Source of the DNA: an uncultured Erysipelotrichaceae bacterium
GTDB taxonomy: Bacteria > Bacillota_I > Bacilli_A > RF39 > UBA660
Direction: 5' to 3'
DNA: 6,666 nt
Assembly: GCA_902795725.1 (NCBI GenBank)
Contig: CADBLY010000040.1
Location: forward strand, 1-6,666
The notes under the pieces are model-generated. The model saw nothing but the letters and a program-made list of their open reading frames with translations. It searched no databases and was not told the DNA's origin. Below, piece after piece: positions 6,053-6,666 of this stretch (the first letter of the stretch is position 1; the number at the start of each line of letters is the position of its first letter). Both the position numbers and the translations under genes were made by a program.

Positions 6053-6284
6053 TTTTAGTGGAAATGGTTATCAAGAAAGGCAATCAGTAATTCAAAGAAA
6101 TTTAAATAGCCGTTTAAATTATATTAAATCACAAGCTGATGCTCTGAATAAAGAAGAAAAGACAAAACAAGATAATAATTTATCAAATACACAAGAAAAT
6201 ATTAAAGCTATGAATAATCTATCTAATAATCCTTTACCACAAAATCATTTAAAATTTCCAGGTAATAATCAATTTAGACATTAA
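6045..6284 (+). CDS. Small Asn/Gln-rich hydrophilic protein, unknown
   Basis: 79 residues, no known family recognised. It starts MNNFSGNGYQERQSVIQRNLNSRLNYIK, followed by a charged KSQADALNKEEKTKQ stretch that could form a helix, and ends in a disordered-looking Asn/Pro/Gln tail. There is no signal peptide, membrane segment or cysteine, so it is probably cytoplasmic. The case for a real gene is its position: the ATG overlaps the end of the four-cysteine gene by 8 bases, AAAGGA at 6029-6034 lies 10 bases upstream, and an intrinsic terminator follows about 20 bases after the stop. It is probably translationally coupled to the gene before it. Confidence 0.65.
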   Translation: MNNFSGNGYQERQSVIQRNLNSRLNYIKSQADALNKEEKTKQDNNLSNTQENIKAMNNLSNNPLPQNHLKFPGNNQFRH

Positions 6285-6304
6285 AGGTAATTAAATGAAA
6301 AAAT

Positions 6305-6340
6305 ACGTAACAAATTTTTAAAATGGGTTGCGTTTTTTTT
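6305..6340 (+). terminator. Intrinsic terminator of the yqeG-yqeH operon
   Basis: ACGTAAC (6305-6311) pairs with GTTGCGT (6327-6333) through six Watson-Crick pairs and one G-T pair, with a 15-base loop, and runs directly into eight Ts (6333-6340). The A-run just upstream of the stem faces the T-run. It lies 20 bases after the stop of the small gene and separates this operon from the next promoter. Confidence 0.85.
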
Positions 6341-6352
6341 AGTAAAATGTAT

Positions 6353-6381
6353 TTGAAAGTAATAAAATAGTTTGTTAGAAA
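6353..6381 (+). promoter_or_regulatory. Extended -10 promoter of the surface-protein gene
   Basis: TTGAAA (6353-6358) and TAGAAA (6376-6381) are 17 bases apart, and TG at 6373-6374 gives an extended -10 (TGnTAGAAA). AGAGGA at 6382-6387 is the ribosome site, six bases before the ATG at 6394, so the ribosome site begins right after the -10 box. If this promoter is used the leader is only about 5-6 bases and would lose part of the ribosome site, which is a reason for caution about the exact boxes. Confidence 0.45.
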
Positions 6382-6393
6382 AGAGGATGTATT

Positions 6394-6666
6394 ATGTATA
6401 AAAGAAAAAGTTTTAGTGTAATTTTTGCTGGGATGATGATATTATGTTCTGTAATTGTAATCGCGCTTGCATATGCAGCGTTTACAGGGCAATTAACTAT
6501 TAATGGAACAGCAGTAGGAAGAGATTCAGCATGGGATATTCATTTTGAAAATGTCTCTAATATTACAACAAGTGGGACTGCTAAGGTATTAAATAATCAT
6601 CAACCGACTATAAATAGTAATAATCCAACACAGATACAAGATTATGAAGTATCATTAACTTCACCA
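6394..6666 (+). CDS. Exported surface protein with SipW/TasA-like signal peptide, C-terminus beyond window
   Basis: 91 codons are open to the window edge. MYKRKS is followed by a hydrophobic stretch (about 8-25) and AYA-A at 26-29, a signal peptidase site, then AAFTGQLTINGTAVGRDSAWDIHFENV. The sequence 'AYAAFTG.L.i.GTA' followed by a 'W.i.F.n' strand resembles exported proteins processed by SipW-type signal peptidases (TasA/camelysin-like) and related beta-sandwich surface proteins of gut Bacilli. TasA-type proteins form extracellular fibres; whether this one does cannot be told from the first 91 residues. No sipW gene is seen in the window. A few codons such as GCG and CCG, rare in the neighbouring genes, appear here. 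AGAGGA at 6382-6387 supports the ATG, and the gene is transcriptionally separate from the yqeGH operon. Being an exported protein is well supported; the family is tentative. Confidence 0.8.
   Translation, partial: MYKRKSFSVIFAGMMILCSVIVIALAYAAFTGQLTINGTAVGRDSAWDIHFENVSNITTSGTAKVLNNHQPTINSNNPTQIQDYEVSLTSP

Noticed and set aside
350..6284. Possible Mycoplasma-type code (TGA as Trp), given that no complete gene here ends in TGA
   Set aside because: All genes are intact with TGG for Trp and none needs TGA read-through. The few stops seen (TAA, one TAG) are explained by AT richness; tRNA genes or release factor 2 would be needed to decide.

Overview
The window looks like a chromosomal stretch from a very AT-rich low-GC Firmicute. 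The yqeG-yqeH pair is a Bacilli/Clostridia hallmark, the A/T-ending codons are extreme, and purine-rich Shine-Dalgarno sites and sigma-A-type promoters are easy to see. The gene content (CapA, a minimal GGDEF protein, a TasA/SipW-like surface protein, an IS605-type tnpB) would fit an uncultured gut Bacilli/Mollicutes-related lineage, but that placement is inference. Every gene reads intact under the standard bacterial code. The complete genes all stop with TAA except capA, which uses TAG.

Layout. (1) 1-349: the N-terminal part of a TnpB (IS605/OrfB) gene runs off the left edge on the minus strand. It is preceded by a 9-bp hairpin that may belong to the element's left end, and then by a terminator serving the next gene. 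(2) 350-1473: a GAF-like/GGDEF diguanylate cyclase on the minus strand, divergent from (3) 1474-2577, a membrane-anchored CapA/PgsA-type metallophosphatase on the plus strand. The two strong promoters lie back to back with -35 boxes 9 bp apart, and the GGDEF 5' leader carries a perfect palindrome that could be an operator. (4) 2578-3634: two overlapping minus-strand genes for flavodoxin-fold proteins, one with a Cys cluster but no flavin phosphate loop and one with the loop but no Cys cluster. Their 3' end abuts capA with zero spacing, and the capA terminator hairpin is built from the coding ends of both genes. (5) 3730-6284: a plus-strand operon of yqeG (HAD phosphatase), yqeH (circularly permuted ribosome-assembly GTPase), a membrane-anchored four-cysteine exported protein of unknown function and a 79-residue N/Q-rich small protein, closed by an intrinsic terminator. 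(6) 6353-6666: a separate promoter and the start of an exported surface protein with a SipW/TasA-like signal peptide.

How they fit together. YqeG and YqeH belong to ribosome biogenesis; usually other housekeeping genes (aroE, yhbY, nadD and so on) follow them, but here two unrecognised genes take that place, translationally coupled to each other. CapA, the four-Cys protein and the TasA-like protein are all predicted to act outside the membrane, and the GGDEF protein could feed cyclic-di-GMP signalling into surface behaviour; a functional link is speculation. No CRISPR, tRNA or rRNA was seen. The most worthwhile items are the unrecognised pair behind yqeH, the split flavodoxin/Fe-S pair, and the compact regulatory architecture at the divergent and convergent junctions.
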